In this document: positions 26,401 to 34,451 of the stretch, in pieces
How the letters are laid out: every line of letters begins with the position of its first letter
How positions within the stretch are numbered: the first letter of the stretch is position 1
Assembly: GCF_024764775.1 (NCBI RefSeq)
Contig: NZ_JALIGC010000036.1
Coordinates: 310,001-374,000, forward strand
Length of the DNA: 64,000 bases
Source of the DNA: Scandinavium manionii
GTDB lineage: Bacteria; Pseudomonadota; Gammaproteobacteria; Enterobacterales; Enterobacteriaceae
Reading direction: 5' to 3'
Notes under the pieces: generated by a model
What the model was told of the DNA's origin: nothing
Seen by the model: only the letters and a program-made list of their open reading frames with translations
Databases searched by the model: none
Program-made: the position numbers and the translations under genes

Positions 26401-27902
26401 TGAAACAGGTCAACCCGAAAGCGATGATTTCCGTGAAGCTGGTTTCCGAGCCGGGCGTGGGCACCATCGCCACCGGAGTCGCGAAAGCCTATGCTGACCT
26501 GATTACCATCGCCGGTTACGACGGTGGTACCGGCGCCAGCCCACTTTCCTCAGTGAAATACGCGGGTTGTCCGTGGGAGCTGGGCCTGGTGGAAACTCAA
26601 CAGGCACTGGTCGCTAACGGCCTGCGTCATAAAATTCGTTTGCAGGTGGATGGCGGTCTGAAGACCGGCCTCGACATCATCAAAGCGGCTATCCTCGGCG
26701 CGGAAAGCTTCGGCTTCGGCACCGGTCCGATGGTGGCGCTGGGCTGTAAATACCTGCGAATTTGTCACCTGAACAACTGCGCAACAGGCGTGGCAACTCA
26801 GGATGAAAAACTGCGTAAGAACCACTATCACGGCCTGCCGTTCAAAGTGACCAACTACTTTGAATTCATCGCCCGCGAAACCCGCGAGCTGATGGCGCAG
26901 CTGGGCGTGAAGCGTCTGGTAGACCTGATTGGTCGTACCGACTTGCTCAAAGAGCTGGAGGGCTTCACCGCCAAACAGCAGAAGCTGGACCTGTCGAAAC
27001 TGCTGGAAACCGCCGAGCCGCATCCGGGCAAAGCGCTGTACTGCACTGAGCACAACCCACCGTTTGATAACGGCGTACTGAACGCGCAGCTGTTGCAGCA
27101 GGCGAAGCCGTTTGTCGATGAGAAGCAGAGCAAAACGTTCTGGTTTGATATTCGCAACACCGATCGTTCCGTGGGCGCTACGCTGTCGGGCTACATTGCG
27201 CAGACGCACGGCGACCAGGGTCTGGCTTCCGATCCGATTAAAGCGCACTTCAGCGGCACCGCAGGCCAGAGCTTCGGCGTGTGGAACGCAGGCGGCGTTG
27301 AACTGTACCTGACCGGCGATGCCAACGACTACGTCGGCAAAGGCATGGCAGGCGGCCTGCTGGCCATTCGTCCTCCGGTCGGTTCCGCCTTCCGCAGCCA
27401 CGAAGCCAGCATCATCGGCAACACCTGTCTGTACGGTGCGACCGGCGGTCGTCTGTATGCTGCGGGCCGTGCGGGTGAACGTTTCGCCGTGCGTAACTCC
27501 GGGGCTATCACCGTGGTTGAAGGCATCGGCGATAACGGTTGTGAATACATGACCGGCGGCATCGTCTGCGTGCTGGGTAAAACCGGCGTCAACTTTGGCG
27601 CAGGCATGACCGGCGGTTTCGCCTATGTACTGGATGAAGACGGTGATTTCCGCAAACGCGTGAACCCGGAACTGGTCGAAGTGCTGGACGTAGACTCTCT
27701 CGCTATTCACGAAGAGCATCTGCGCGGGCTGATTACCGAACATGTACAGCTCACCGGCTCCCAGCGCGGCGAAGAAATTCTGGCTAACTGGCCTGCGTTC
27801 TCAGCGAAATTCGCCCTGGTTAAACCGAAGTCCAGCGATGTCAAAGCACTGTTGGGTCACCGTAGTCGTAGCGCCGCAGAATTGCGCGTGCAGGCGCAGT
27901 AA
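23442..27902 (+). CDS. gltB: Glutamate synthase (NADPH) large subunit
   Basis: A 1486-residue GOGAT alpha subunit converting glutamine plus 2-oxoglutarate to two glutamates. The class II amidotransferase nucleophile is Cys12 (RDNCGFGLIAHIEG), exposed when an 11-residue propeptide is removed. The central and FMN synthase domains follow (GGNSNSGEGGEDPARYG, LQVDGGLKTG), then the [3Fe-4S] cysteines in CKYLRICHLNNC and the C-terminal beta-helix. ATG 23442 has a strong ribosome-binding site GGGGAGG. The same frame has a TAG at 23418-23420, so no N-terminal extension is possible. gltD follows after 9 bp. Confidence 0.98.
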   Translation: MLYDKSLERDNCGFGLIAHIEGEPSHKVVRTAIHALARMQHRGAILADGKTGDGCGLLLQKPDRFFRLVAEERGWRLAKNYAVGMLFLNKDAELAAASRRVVEEELQRETLSIVGWRDVPTNEGVLGEIALSSLPRIEQIFVNAPAGWRPRDMERRLFIARRRIEKRLQEDKDFYICSLSNLVNIYKGLCMPADLPRFYLDLADLRLESAICLFHQRFSTNTVPRWPLAQPFRYLAHNGEINTITGNRQWARARTYKFQTPLIPDLHDAAPFVNETGSDSSSMDNMLELLLAGGMDIVRAMRLLVPPAWQNNPDMDPDLRAFFDFNSMHMEPWDGPAGIVMSDGRYAACNLDRNGLRPARYVITKDKLITCASEVGIWDYQPDEVVEKGRVGPGELMVIDTRAGRILHSAETDHDLKIRHPYKEWMEKNVRRLVPFEDMPDSDVGSRELDDDMLASYQKQFNYSAEELDSVIRVLGENGQEAVGSMGDDTPFAVLSSQPRIIYDYFRQQFAQVTNPPIDPLREAHVMSLATSIGREMNVFCEAEGQAHRLSFKSPILLYSDFKQLTTLTEDHYRADTLDITYDVTETNLEATVNALCDKAEQMVRNGTVLLVLSDRNIAKNRLPVPAPMAVGAIQTRLVDKSLRCDANIIVETASARDPHHFAVLLGFGATAVYPYLAYETLAKLVDSKAIEKDYRHVMLNYRNGINKGLYKIMSKMGISTIASYRCSKLFEAVGLHDDVSDLCFQGVVSRIGGAGFEDFQQDLLNLSKRAWLARKPLDQGGLLKYVHGGEYHAYNPDVVRTLQQAVQTGDYSDYQQYSKLVNERPAATLRDLLAVNPGTDAVSINDVEPATELFKRFDTAAMSIGALSPEAHEALAEAMNSIGGNSNSGEGGEDPARYGTNKVSRIKQVASGRFGVTPAYLVNADVIQIKVAQGAKPGEGGQLPGDKVTPYIAKLRYSVPGVTLISPPPHHDIYSIEDLAQLIFDLKQVNPKAMISVKLVSEPGVGTIATGVAKAYADLITIAGYDGGTGASPLSSVKYAGCPWELGLVETQQALVANGLRHKIRLQVDGGLKTGLDIIKAAILGAESFGFGTGPMVALGCKYLRICHLNNCATGVATQDEKLRKNHYHGLPFKVTNYFEFIARETRELMAQLGVKRLVDLIGRTDLLKELEGFTAKQQKLDLSKLLETAEPHPGKALYCTEHNPPFDNGVLNAQLLQQAKPFVDEKQSKTFWFDIRNTDRSVGATLSGYIAQTHGDQGLASDPIKAHFSGTAGQSFGVWNAGGVELYLTGDANDYVGKGMAGGLLAIRPPVGSAFRSHEASIIGNTCLYGATGGRLYAAGRAGERFAVRNSGAITVVEGIGDNGCEYMTGGIVCVLGKTGVNFGAGMTGGFAYVLDEDGDFRKRVNPELVEVLDVDSLAIHEEHLRGLITEHVQLTGSQRGEEILANWPAFSAKFALVKPKSSDVKALLGHRSRSAAELRVQAQ

Positions 27903-27911
27903 GGAAAATCG

Positions 27912-29330
27912 ATGAGTCAGAATGTTTATCAGTTTATCGACTTGCAGCGCGTTGATCCGCCAAAGAAACCGCTGAAGATCCGTAAAATTGAATTTGTTGA
28001 GATCTACGAGACGTTCTCCGAAGGCCAGGCTAAAGCACAGGCAGACCGCTGCCTGTCCTGCGGCAACCCTTACTGTGAGTGGAAATGTCCGGTCCACAAC
28101 TACATCCCGAACTGGCTGAAGCTCGCCAACGAAGGGCGTATTTTTGAAGCGGCAGAACTGTCGCATCAAACCAATACCCTGCCGGAAGTGTGCGGTCGCG
28201 TGTGCCCGCAGGATCGTCTGTGTGAAGGTTCCTGTACGCTGAACGACGAGTTCGGCGCGGTGACCATCGGCAACATCGAGCGCTATATCAACGATAAAGC
28301 GTTCGAAATGGGCTGGCGTCCGGACATGACCGGTGTGAAGCAAACCGACAAACGCGTGGCGATTATCGGTGCGGGACCGGCAGGCCTGGCCTGTGCCGAC
28401 GTCCTGACCCGTAATGGCGTGAAAGCGGTGGTCTTCGACCGTCATCCAGAAATCGGCGGCCTGCTGACTTTCGGTATTCCGGCCTTCAAGCTGGAAAAAG
28501 AAGTCATGACCCGTCGTCGTAAAATCTTCACCGACATGGGCATTGAGTTCAAACTCAATATCGAAGTGGGCCGTGACGTACAAATCGACGATCTGCTGAA
28601 AGATTACGATGCGGTGTTCCTCGGCGTCGGCACCTATCAGTCAATGCGCGGTGGGCTGGAGAATGAGGATGCGAATGGCGTGTTTGACGCCTTGCCATTC
28701 CTGATTGCCAATACCAAACAGATGATGGGCTTCGGCGAGTCGGCGGAAGAGCCGTACGTGAATATGGAAGGCAAACGCGTGGTGGTTCTGGGCGGGGGTG
28801 ATACCGCGATGGACTGCGTGCGCACCTCTATTCGTCAGGGCGCAACGCACGTCACCTGTGCTTATCGTCGTGACGAAGAAAACATGCCAGGCTCACGTCG
28901 TGAAGTGAAAAATGCGCGTGAAGAAGGTGTGGAATTCCAGTTCAATGTGCAACCGTTGGGCGTGGAAGTGAACGCCAACGGTAAAGTTAGCGGCGTGAAA
29001 ATGGCGCGTACTGAAATGGGTGCGCCAGATGCCAAAGGCCGTCGTCGCGCAGAAATCGTGGCCGGTTCCGAGCACATTGTGCCTGCCGATGCGGTGGTGA
29101 TGGCGTTCGGGTTCCGTCCTCACAGCATGGAATGGCTGGCGAAACACAGCGTCGAACTGGATTCGCAGGGCCGCGTGATCGCGCCAGAAGGCAACGAAAA
29201 CGCCTTCCAGACCAGCAACCCGAAAATCTTCGCCGGTGGTGATATCGTGCGTGGTTCTGACCTGGTGGTGACCGCCATTGCAGAAGGTCGCAAAGCGGCT
29301 GACGGCATTATGAACTACCTGGAAGTGTAA
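27912..29330 (+). CDS. gltD: Glutamate synthase (NADPH) small subunit
   Basis: A 472-residue flavoprotein that feeds electrons from NADPH to GltB. The N-terminal iron-sulfur domain has CLSCGNPYCEWKC and CGRVCPQDRLCEGSC, which bind two [4Fe-4S] clusters. FAD-binding IIGAGPAGLACADVL and NADPH-binding VVLGGGDTAMDCV motifs follow, and the C-terminal FAD motif is KIFAGGDIVRGSDLVVTAI. Length equals the E. coli protein. It lies 9 bp after gltB and ends at a terminator shared with nanK; no gltF-like gene follows. Confidence 0.98.
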   Translation: MSQNVYQFIDLQRVDPPKKPLKIRKIEFVEIYETFSEGQAKAQADRCLSCGNPYCEWKCPVHNYIPNWLKLANEGRIFEAAELSHQTNTLPEVCGRVCPQDRLCEGSCTLNDEFGAVTIGNIERYINDKAFEMGWRPDMTGVKQTDKRVAIIGAGPAGLACADVLTRNGVKAVVFDRHPEIGGLLTFGIPAFKLEKEVMTRRRKIFTDMGIEFKLNIEVGRDVQIDDLLKDYDAVFLGVGTYQSMRGGLENEDANGVFDALPFLIANTKQMMGFGESAEEPYVNMEGKRVVVLGGGDTAMDCVRTSIRQGATHVTCAYRRDEENMPGSRREVKNAREEGVEFQFNVQPLGVEVNANGKVSGVKMARTEMGAPDAKGRRRAEIVAGSEHIVPADAVVMAFGFRPHSMEWLAKHSVELDSQGRVIAPEGNENAFQTSNPKIFAGGDIVRGSDLVVTAIAEGRKAADGIMNYLEV

Positions 29331-29356
29331 TCCGCCAGAGTAATGACGGATGAAAT

Positions 29357-29391
29357 AAAAGCCCGGTGAGCGCAAGCTTCCGGGTTTTTTT
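29357..29391. terminator. Terminator between gltD and nanK
   Basis: AAAAGCCCGG and CCGGGTTTTTTT flank an inner stem closed by a GCAA tetraloop. The T-run overlaps the nanK stop codon. Flanking A and T tracts allow action on both convergent operons. Confidence 0.85.
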
Positions 29392-30256
29392 ATGACTGTG
29401 CCAGCATCGCTGCACCCAGCAATCCGGCATCATGCCGGTAATGTGCGGCTTGCAGCTTTACCTGATATACCGATGGTTCTTGTGAAAGGTAGTCAGCAAC
29501 CAGCGCTAAGTAACCATCGGCCAGGCCGACGCTACCGCCCATCACGACACGCTGACAATCGGTCACGGCTTTGACATCGGCAATCAGCCTCGCCAGCGCC
29601 CGAGCGGAGCGGTGCATCAGGCTCTGCGCTTGTGCATCTCCTTCACGCGCCTTGGCAAATATCGCTTTTGCATCCAGCCCGGCCAGATGGCCTTGCGCCG
29701 CGGCGGCAATTCCGCGCCCGGAGGCGATTGCTTCGACGCAGCCGATACGCCCGCAGCCACAGCGCGGTCCATTAGGGTCCGCTAGCGTGTGGCCCAGATG
29801 TCCTGCCAGACCACCGCAGCCCATCAACAGCTTTCCACGACTGACGATCCCGCCGCCCACACCGGTCGACACGGTGATAAACGCCATCTCTTCAATAGAC
29901 TCGCCCAGAGCCTGAAATTCGGCCCAGGCCGCAGCCTGCGCATCATTCAGAGCCAAACAAGGTAAACCGGTGATGCGCGCAACCGTCTCCTGTAAGGGAA
30001 AATGCAGCAGCCCACCGAGATTCCCCGGATTAATGGCCGTTAAAATCCCCTGGTGAATGATTCCCGTGCAAGCCACCGCCACACATTTCGCCCGCTGCGC
30101 CAACGGGGAAAGTAACGTTTCCAGGCTCGCGGTAAGCGCCTGAGGTGTTTTGCTGGCAGGCGTGGGGCATTCGTGACGTTCCACAATTTGAAAGCTGCCA
30201 TCGATCAGCGCCGCCGCCAGTTTGGTGCCGCCAATATCCACCGCCAGCAGGGTCAT
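29390..30256 (-). CDS. nanK: N-acetylmannosamine kinase
   Basis: A 288-residue ROK-family kinase that phosphorylates ManNAc to ManNAc 6-phosphate in sialic acid catabolism. N-terminal ATP motif VDIGGTKLAAALID, catalytic ALNDAQAAAWAE, and the ROK zinc site GCGCGRIGCVEA are all present. I use ATG 30256 (MTLLAVDIGG), which overlaps the nanE stop by 4 bp (ATGA); longer in-frame starts fall inside nanE. It is the last gene of nanATEK. No yhcH (nanQ) gene follows, unlike E. coli. Confidence 0.96.
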   Translation of the reverse strand: MTLLAVDIGGTKLAAALIDGSFQIVERHECPTPASKTPQALTASLETLLSPLAQRAKCVAVACTGIIHQGILTAINPGNLGGLLHFPLQETVARITGLPCLALNDAQAAAWAEFQALGESIEEMAFITVSTGVGGGIVSRGKLLMGCGGLAGHLGHTLADPNGPRCGCGRIGCVEAIASGRGIAAAAQGHLAGLDAKAIFAKAREGDAQAQSLMHRSARALARLIADVKAVTDCQRVVMGGSVGLADGYLALVADYLSQEPSVYQVKLQAAHYRHDAGLLGAAMLAQS

Positions 30257-30942
30257 TGCTGCGCCTCTATTAACGCATCGCGATACCACTGGCAGATGTG
30301 CTCCAACCGGGTTATGGCAGAGCCCACCGTTACGGCCCATGCGCCATGCTGCATCGCCTGGGCGGCCAGCGCGGGAGAGTTGTAACGTCCCTCGCCAATA
30401 ACCCGACAGCCTGCTTTAGCGAGCGCACTCACCAACGCCAGATCCGGTTCATCCGGCACCGGGCCACCGAGGTAGCCTGATAACGTCGATCCGATAATCT
30501 CTGCGCCTTCACGATGGCATTTCACCCCGTCTTCCAACGATGAACAATCAGCCATCGCCAGTAAATTGTGATGGTGTATTCGCGCCAGGATTGCGCTAAC
30601 TTGCACGGGCCGGACGCGATCCGTTCCGTCGAAAGCAATGATGCTGGCCCCAGCTTCAGCCAGCGCGTCGACATCCTCAAGAAAGGGCGTGATCCGCACC
30701 GGTGAATCGGATAGGTCGCGTTTAATGATGCCAATGATTGGGATTGTCACCCGCGCACGCGTGGCGCGCAGGTTGTCGACGCCTTCGATACGCAGTGCCA
30801 CAGCACCCGCCTGTTCTGCCGCCAGCGCCATAGCAGCGACAATCTCTGGCTTATCCATTGGGCTTCCCGGCACCGGCTGGCAGGAGACAATCAGCCCGCC
30901 GTTTTTACCGATCGTAGACTCAATTTGTGCAAGTAACGACAT
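30253..30942 (-). CDS. nanE: N-acetylmannosamine-6-phosphate 2-epimerase
   Basis: A 229-residue TIM-barrel epimerase that converts ManNAc 6-phosphate to GlcNAc 6-phosphate, joining the NagA/NagB route. Family segments: GGLIVSCQPVPGSPMD, RIEGVDNLRA, IIGIIKRDL (catalytic lysine region), IAFDGTDRVRP and VIGEGRYNSP with AVTVGSAITR. I use ATG 30942 (MSLLAQIEST), the same length as in E. coli; a start four codons earlier would overlap nanT. It overlaps nanK by 4 bp and follows nanT by 1 bp. Confidence 0.97.
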   Translation of the reverse strand: MSLLAQIESTIGKNGGLIVSCQPVPGSPMDKPEIVAAMALAAEQAGAVALRIEGVDNLRATRARVTIPIIGIIKRDLSDSPVRITPFLEDVDALAEAGASIIAFDGTDRVRPVQVSAILARIHHHNLLAMADCSSLEDGVKCHREGAEIIGSTLSGYLGGPVPDEPDLALVSALAKAGCRVIGEGRYNSPALAAQAMQHGAWAVTVGSAITRLEHICQWYRDALIEAQQ

Positions 30943-30943
30943 C

Positions 30944-32437
30944 CTAATCTCCATGGTGTTTAATCAAACTGCTTTTACCGCCGCGCAAAGGCACTGCGCC
31001 GCTAAAAGGCTTGCCATCGATGGCATCATGAGTGCGTAACGCTTCCGGACGGATCCAGCGCTGTACGCGCGTCGGCATATCCAGGCCAATCAACAAAATG
31101 ACGACGAAGGTCAGGCCAAACGATAACGATCCCAGCGCGGTGCCCAGATCCAGCTTCTGCGCGATCAGAGCGCCGATTACCGGCGCTATCGCCCCACCCA
31201 TCGCACCGACGTTGTAGGTAAAGCCCAATCCCGCCGCGCGTTGATCGGTATCGAAGTAGCCACCGATCAGTTTCGGCAAGATCCCCGAGATCCCCTGACC
31301 CAGCATCTGCTGGAAAAAGAGTAACAGGCCAAGCACCCACACGTTGGTGCCGCCGATCGCAAACACGGGAATTATCAGCACTTGTGAGGCCAGCAGACTA
31401 CAAACGTAGGCTTTACGGGTCCCAAGCCAGTCACCGAGAAAACCGCCGACGCAGCAGCCAACCGCCGCACCAAATCCGCTAAAGAACAGGACGCGGGCCA
31501 CGGTGGAATGATCATATGCCAATTCGGTTTTCAGGTAGGTTGGCAACAACGCCTGAATCGGCCAGGAGTACAGAAAGGCGAACAGCACCACCACCATGAG
31601 CGTCACACCGGTAGGCCAACGCTTACCGCTGCTCTGAACCATAAAGCTGATAAAAATGATGGCGCTGATTAAGCCCAGCAGCAGGATCATACCTGCGTTT
31701 CGCAATTCGCCGGAAAAACAGAACCACAGCGAGGTGGCCGCCACGGCAGTGAGAAAATAGTTGATGTTGCGGTGATCGCCACGATACAGAATATCGACCA
31801 TGGTGCGCACCGGCGCTTTTCCGGCGTGTTTCTGCTTCCAGTCTTCCGCTTCAGGAATGTTTTTACGCAGCCACAGAGCGAACACAATCGGGAAAATACC
31901 GAGCAAAAACAGCGCGCGCCAGCCCCACACAGGAACCACCAGACTGTAGACCTGCGCGGCAACCACTGCGCCCACCGAGAAGCCGGAGATCAAAAAGCCG
32001 CTGGCCTTGTTACGCATTTGCTTCGGCCAGCTCTCAATCACGTAAGTGGCACTGGAGCCGTATTCGCCTGCCATGCCCATACCGATAACCAGGCGGGCGA
32101 TAAACAGCGTGGTGAAACCTGGGGCTAAACCACAGGCCAGCGTCCCGACCGAGAACAGGATGATACTGGTGACCATCGCCAGACGACGCCCGTAGCGGTC
32201 GCCCATTGCGCCGAGCATCAGACCGCCAAACCAGCGCGAGATGAACGCGGCAGAGATCAGGCTCGCGGCCTGCACGGTGCTCAGGCCAAACTCACTTTGC
32301 ACTTCGGTGAGCACCAGCGCCATCAACACAAAATCAAAACCATCCAACAAATAGCCGAGCCAGGCGGCGAAGAATGCCCGCCACTGCGCCCTGTCGAGAT
32401 GGCGGTACCACGGGATGTTTTGGGTAGTCATACTCAT
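30944..32437 (-). CDS. nanT: Sialic acid:proton symporter NanT
   Basis: A 497-residue major facilitator with about 14 membrane segments, the enlarged sugar-acid transporter form typical of NanT, which imports N-acetylneuraminate. The first helix region is LGYLLDGFDFVLMALVL, the MFS loop signature GAMGDRYGRRLAM, and a second loop signature GDWLGTRKAYV. The end LRTHDAIDGKPFSGAVPL is characteristic. I use ATG 32437 (MSMTTQNIPWYRHL); a start five codons upstream is not conserved. It lies 71 bp after nanA with a hairpin in the gap. Confidence 0.97.
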   Translation of the reverse strand: MSMTTQNIPWYRHLDRAQWRAFFAAWLGYLLDGFDFVLMALVLTEVQSEFGLSTVQAASLISAAFISRWFGGLMLGAMGDRYGRRLAMVTSIILFSVGTLACGLAPGFTTLFIARLVIGMGMAGEYGSSATYVIESWPKQMRNKASGFLISGFSVGAVVAAQVYSLVVPVWGWRALFLLGIFPIVFALWLRKNIPEAEDWKQKHAGKAPVRTMVDILYRGDHRNINYFLTAVAATSLWFCFSGELRNAGMILLLGLISAIIFISFMVQSSGKRWPTGVTLMVVVLFAFLYSWPIQALLPTYLKTELAYDHSTVARVLFFSGFGAAVGCCVGGFLGDWLGTRKAYVCSLLASQVLIIPVFAIGGTNVWVLGLLLFFQQMLGQGISGILPKLIGGYFDTDQRAAGLGFTYNVGAMGGAIAPVIGALIAQKLDLGTALGSLSFGLTFVVILLIGLDMPTRVQRWIRPEALRTHDAIDGKPFSGAVPLRGGKSSLIKHHGD

Positions 32438-32483
32438 GTCACTCTCCCGCATTGGGCTTCGCCCACGCTGTATTCATTGGGGT

Positions 32484-32505
32484 GTTACCCGGCAAGCCGG
32501 GCAAC
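32484..32505 (-). other. Intercistronic hairpin between nanA and nanT
   Basis: On the minus strand GTTGCCCGGC-TT-GCCGGGTAAC forms up to 10 bp with one G-T wobble, 4 bp past the nanA stop. There is no T-run, so it looks like an mRNA-stabilising or processing hairpin, not a terminator. Confidence 0.65.
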
Positions 32506-32508
32506 ATG

Positions 32509-33411
32509 TCAGCGCTGCTGAGCCATTTCCTGCTGCAGCTGGCTGGCCAGCGCCTTCAGCGCAGGCAGGAACTTCTCATCCACCGGGGCAAACGGCTTGC
32601 GGCACAGCGGCACATCCACCACGTCCATGTAGTGCAGTACCGTCTTCAGGCCACGGAAAACGCCGGTTTGAATAAGCAAATCGATAACCTTGTTGCATTC
32701 ACTTTGCAGCTGCTGCGCCCGTGCCATATCACCCGATTTCAGCGCGCTGACGATATTCTGGTAGCGCCAGCCCATGATGTTGTACGTGCTGCCGATCCCG
32801 CCATCAGCACCGGCTAACAGGCCCGAGGCAAAGATCTCATCATAGCCGTTGTAGAGCACCAGACTCGGGTGCGCCCGGCGGATCTGCTCCATTTGATACA
32901 GATCGCCGGAAGTCTGTTTCAGCGCCCCCACGCCCGGCAGCGTTACCAGGGTGTTGATCTGTTCGAGACTTAACTTCACGCCGCTCAGCGCAGGAATGTT
33001 GTAGACCACCATCGGCAGGCCGTCCGCTGAATCAATGATCGCGCGGTAATGATCGCAGTGCTCTTCGAAGCTGAACGGGTAATAGAACGGCGTGACTGCC
33101 GAGACGGCATCATAACCAGAACGCTTCGCCGCCTGCGCCAGCTGCTGACTTTCTACGGTACTGATACAGCCCACGTGCGCAATCAGTTTGATCTGACCTT
33201 TCGCCTCGTCCGCCACCATCTCCAGCACCTGCTGACGTTCGGCCCCGGATTGCACAAACGCTTCCCCGGTGGATCCGCCCACATAGAGCCCATCGATCCC
33301 CTGTTGAATATTAAAGCGCACCAGACGGCGCAGGCTTTGCTCATCCAGCTGTTGCTGGCGAGTAAACGGGGTTAACAACGCGGCCATGACTCCACGTAAA
33401 TTGGCTGACAT
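32509..33411 (-). CDS. nanA: N-acetylneuraminate lyase
   Basis: A 300-residue class I aldolase of the DHDPS family that cleaves N-acetylneuraminate to ManNAc and pyruvate. The Schiff-base lysine lies in GVGALKQTSGD (about 165), and the catalytic tyrosine in MVVYNIPALSG (about 137). The N-terminal YVGGSTGEAFVQS pyruvate-binding loop (GSTGE) is intact. A few extra residues at the C-terminus (LQQEMAQQR) make it slightly longer than E. coli NanA. It is the first gene of nanATEK, directly downstream of the NanR operator. Confidence 0.97.
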   Translation of the reverse strand: MSANLRGVMAALLTPFTRQQQLDEQSLRRLVRFNIQQGIDGLYVGGSTGEAFVQSGAERQQVLEMVADEAKGQIKLIAHVGCISTVESQQLAQAAKRSGYDAVSAVTPFYYPFSFEEHCDHYRAIIDSADGLPMVVYNIPALSGVKLSLEQINTLVTLPGVGALKQTSGDLYQMEQIRRAHPSLVLYNGYDEIFASGLLAGADGGIGSTYNIMGWRYQNIVSALKSGDMARAQQLQSECNKVIDLLIQTGVFRGLKTVLHYMDVVDVPLCRKPFAPVDEKFLPALKALASQLQQEMAQQR

Positions 33412-33446
33412 ACAAACCTCTCTGATGAATGATGTAACATTAACGA

Positions 33447-33469
33447 TATACCTTTATACCTGTTATACC
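33447..33469 (-). promoter_or_regulatory. NanR operator at the nanA promoter
   Basis: On the minus strand GGTATA occurs three times, spaced 3 and 2 bp apart (TGGTATAACAGGTATAAAGG continuing TATATCG). This is the repeat array that E. coli NanR binds; sialic acid relieves repression. It lies 36-58 bp upstream of the nanA start and should overlap the promoter. Confidence 0.92.
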
Positions 33470-33508
33470 AGTTCATTTCTGCGTCAGCCAAATACGGAAA
33501 GCTTATCT

Positions 33509-33524
33509 TGCGATCTGCTTCACT
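33509..33524 (-). promoter_or_regulatory. CRP-like site upstream of the nan operator
   Basis: On the minus strand AGTGA-AGCAGA-TCGCA, eight of ten matches to the CRP half-sites, about 40 bp upstream of the NanR repeats. Catabolite activation of nanATEK is known in E. coli. Confidence 0.6.
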
Positions 33525-33547
33525 AAACGATCGTCAGGATCAGAGGG

Positions 33548-34327
33548 TTATTTTTGCTTTTTGATCTGCCCGAAGGCGTGCCAGGTGGCGGAAACGCTGT
33601 TCAGATGGGTCTGAAGCGCGCGATCGGCATCTTCAGGATCGCGGCGACGAATCGCGTCGACGATCGCGATGTGTTCCTGGTAGCTGACATTATTGTGATG
33701 ATGTAGCTCGCTGTCGGCCACTTTCGGGCGGGCGGCAATCAGCCAGTCCAGCAATGCAACGTGGATCGCCATGAAAATCGGGTTGCCGGGAATTTCAGCC
33801 AGCACGCGGTGAAAATCCACGTCTGAGCGAATAAACAGCGTGTTGTCATCCAGCGACTGGCTGTTAATTTCCAGCGCTTTTGCCAGCCGTTCGACCTGCT
33901 CATCGCTGGCGTTTTCAGCCGCGTAGCGCACCAGGCTTGATTCAAAAAATAGGCGAAGTTGTTCGAAATGCGCGATGCCGCCGGGATGAGCGAGGAAATC
34001 TTTCGCCATGCCGGAAAGTTCGCTGATGATGGTATCGGCGGAAGGACGTGACACGCGGGCGCGTTCGCCGTTGTTGATTTGCACCAGACCTTTTCGCTTT
34101 AGCGCAGCCAGCGCTTCACGTACGGAAGGACGGCCAACGTTGAAGAAGGTCATCAGCTCACGCTCAGAGGGCAGGTGCTCGCCTTCCGCAAACTCGCGAC
34201 GGCGGATCATTTGCTCCAGCTCTTCTTCTACCATTTCCGACAGCTTTTTGCGCGCCAGCGGACGACGGCCCAGGCTGCGACCAATGGTTTCTGAAGTTTC
34301 TTCTTCCTGAGGATCAAATGCGTTCAT
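33548..34327 (-). CDS. nanR: GntR/FadR-family sialic acid regulator NanR
   Basis: A 259-residue GntR-type repressor. The winged helix is [54 protein letters not shown]; the FCD effector domain follows ([23 protein letters not shown]). I use ATG 34327 ([10 protein letters not shown]), aligning with E. coli; ribosome-binding sequence upstream is weak, and an in-frame ATG 18 codons earlier exists, so the start is less certain than the rest. It sits just upstream of nanA on the same strand and represses it via the GGTATA repeats. Confidence 0.95.
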   Translation of the reverse strand: [259 protein letters not shown]

Positions 34328-34418
34328 AGCGGTTATCGGGGCCAGGTGACAGTATGTGACATCGAGTCCATAGAGTAACACAGGATTTTCAGGCTGGCGA
34401 AAGTGGGGCTGATAACAA

Positions 34419-34440
34419 AACAGGCCCCGAAGGACCTGTT
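34419..34440 (-). terminator. Terminator after sspB
   Basis: On the minus strand AACAGGTCC-TTCG-GGGCCTGTT then TTGTT: a stem with a UUCG tetraloop, 12 bp past the sspB stop and upstream of nanR. Confidence 0.8.
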
Positions 34441-34451
34441 GAATTATGGAT

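Noticed and set aside
26550..27743. A 397-codon open frame antisense to gltB
   Set aside because: It mirrors the GC-rich codon pattern of gltB, has no recognisable domain or ribosome-binding site, and gltB is beyond doubt on the plus strand.
27801..28583. A 260-codon open frame antisense to gltD
   Set aside because: Shadow of gltD; no motif, and it would have to overlap the gltB-gltD junction.
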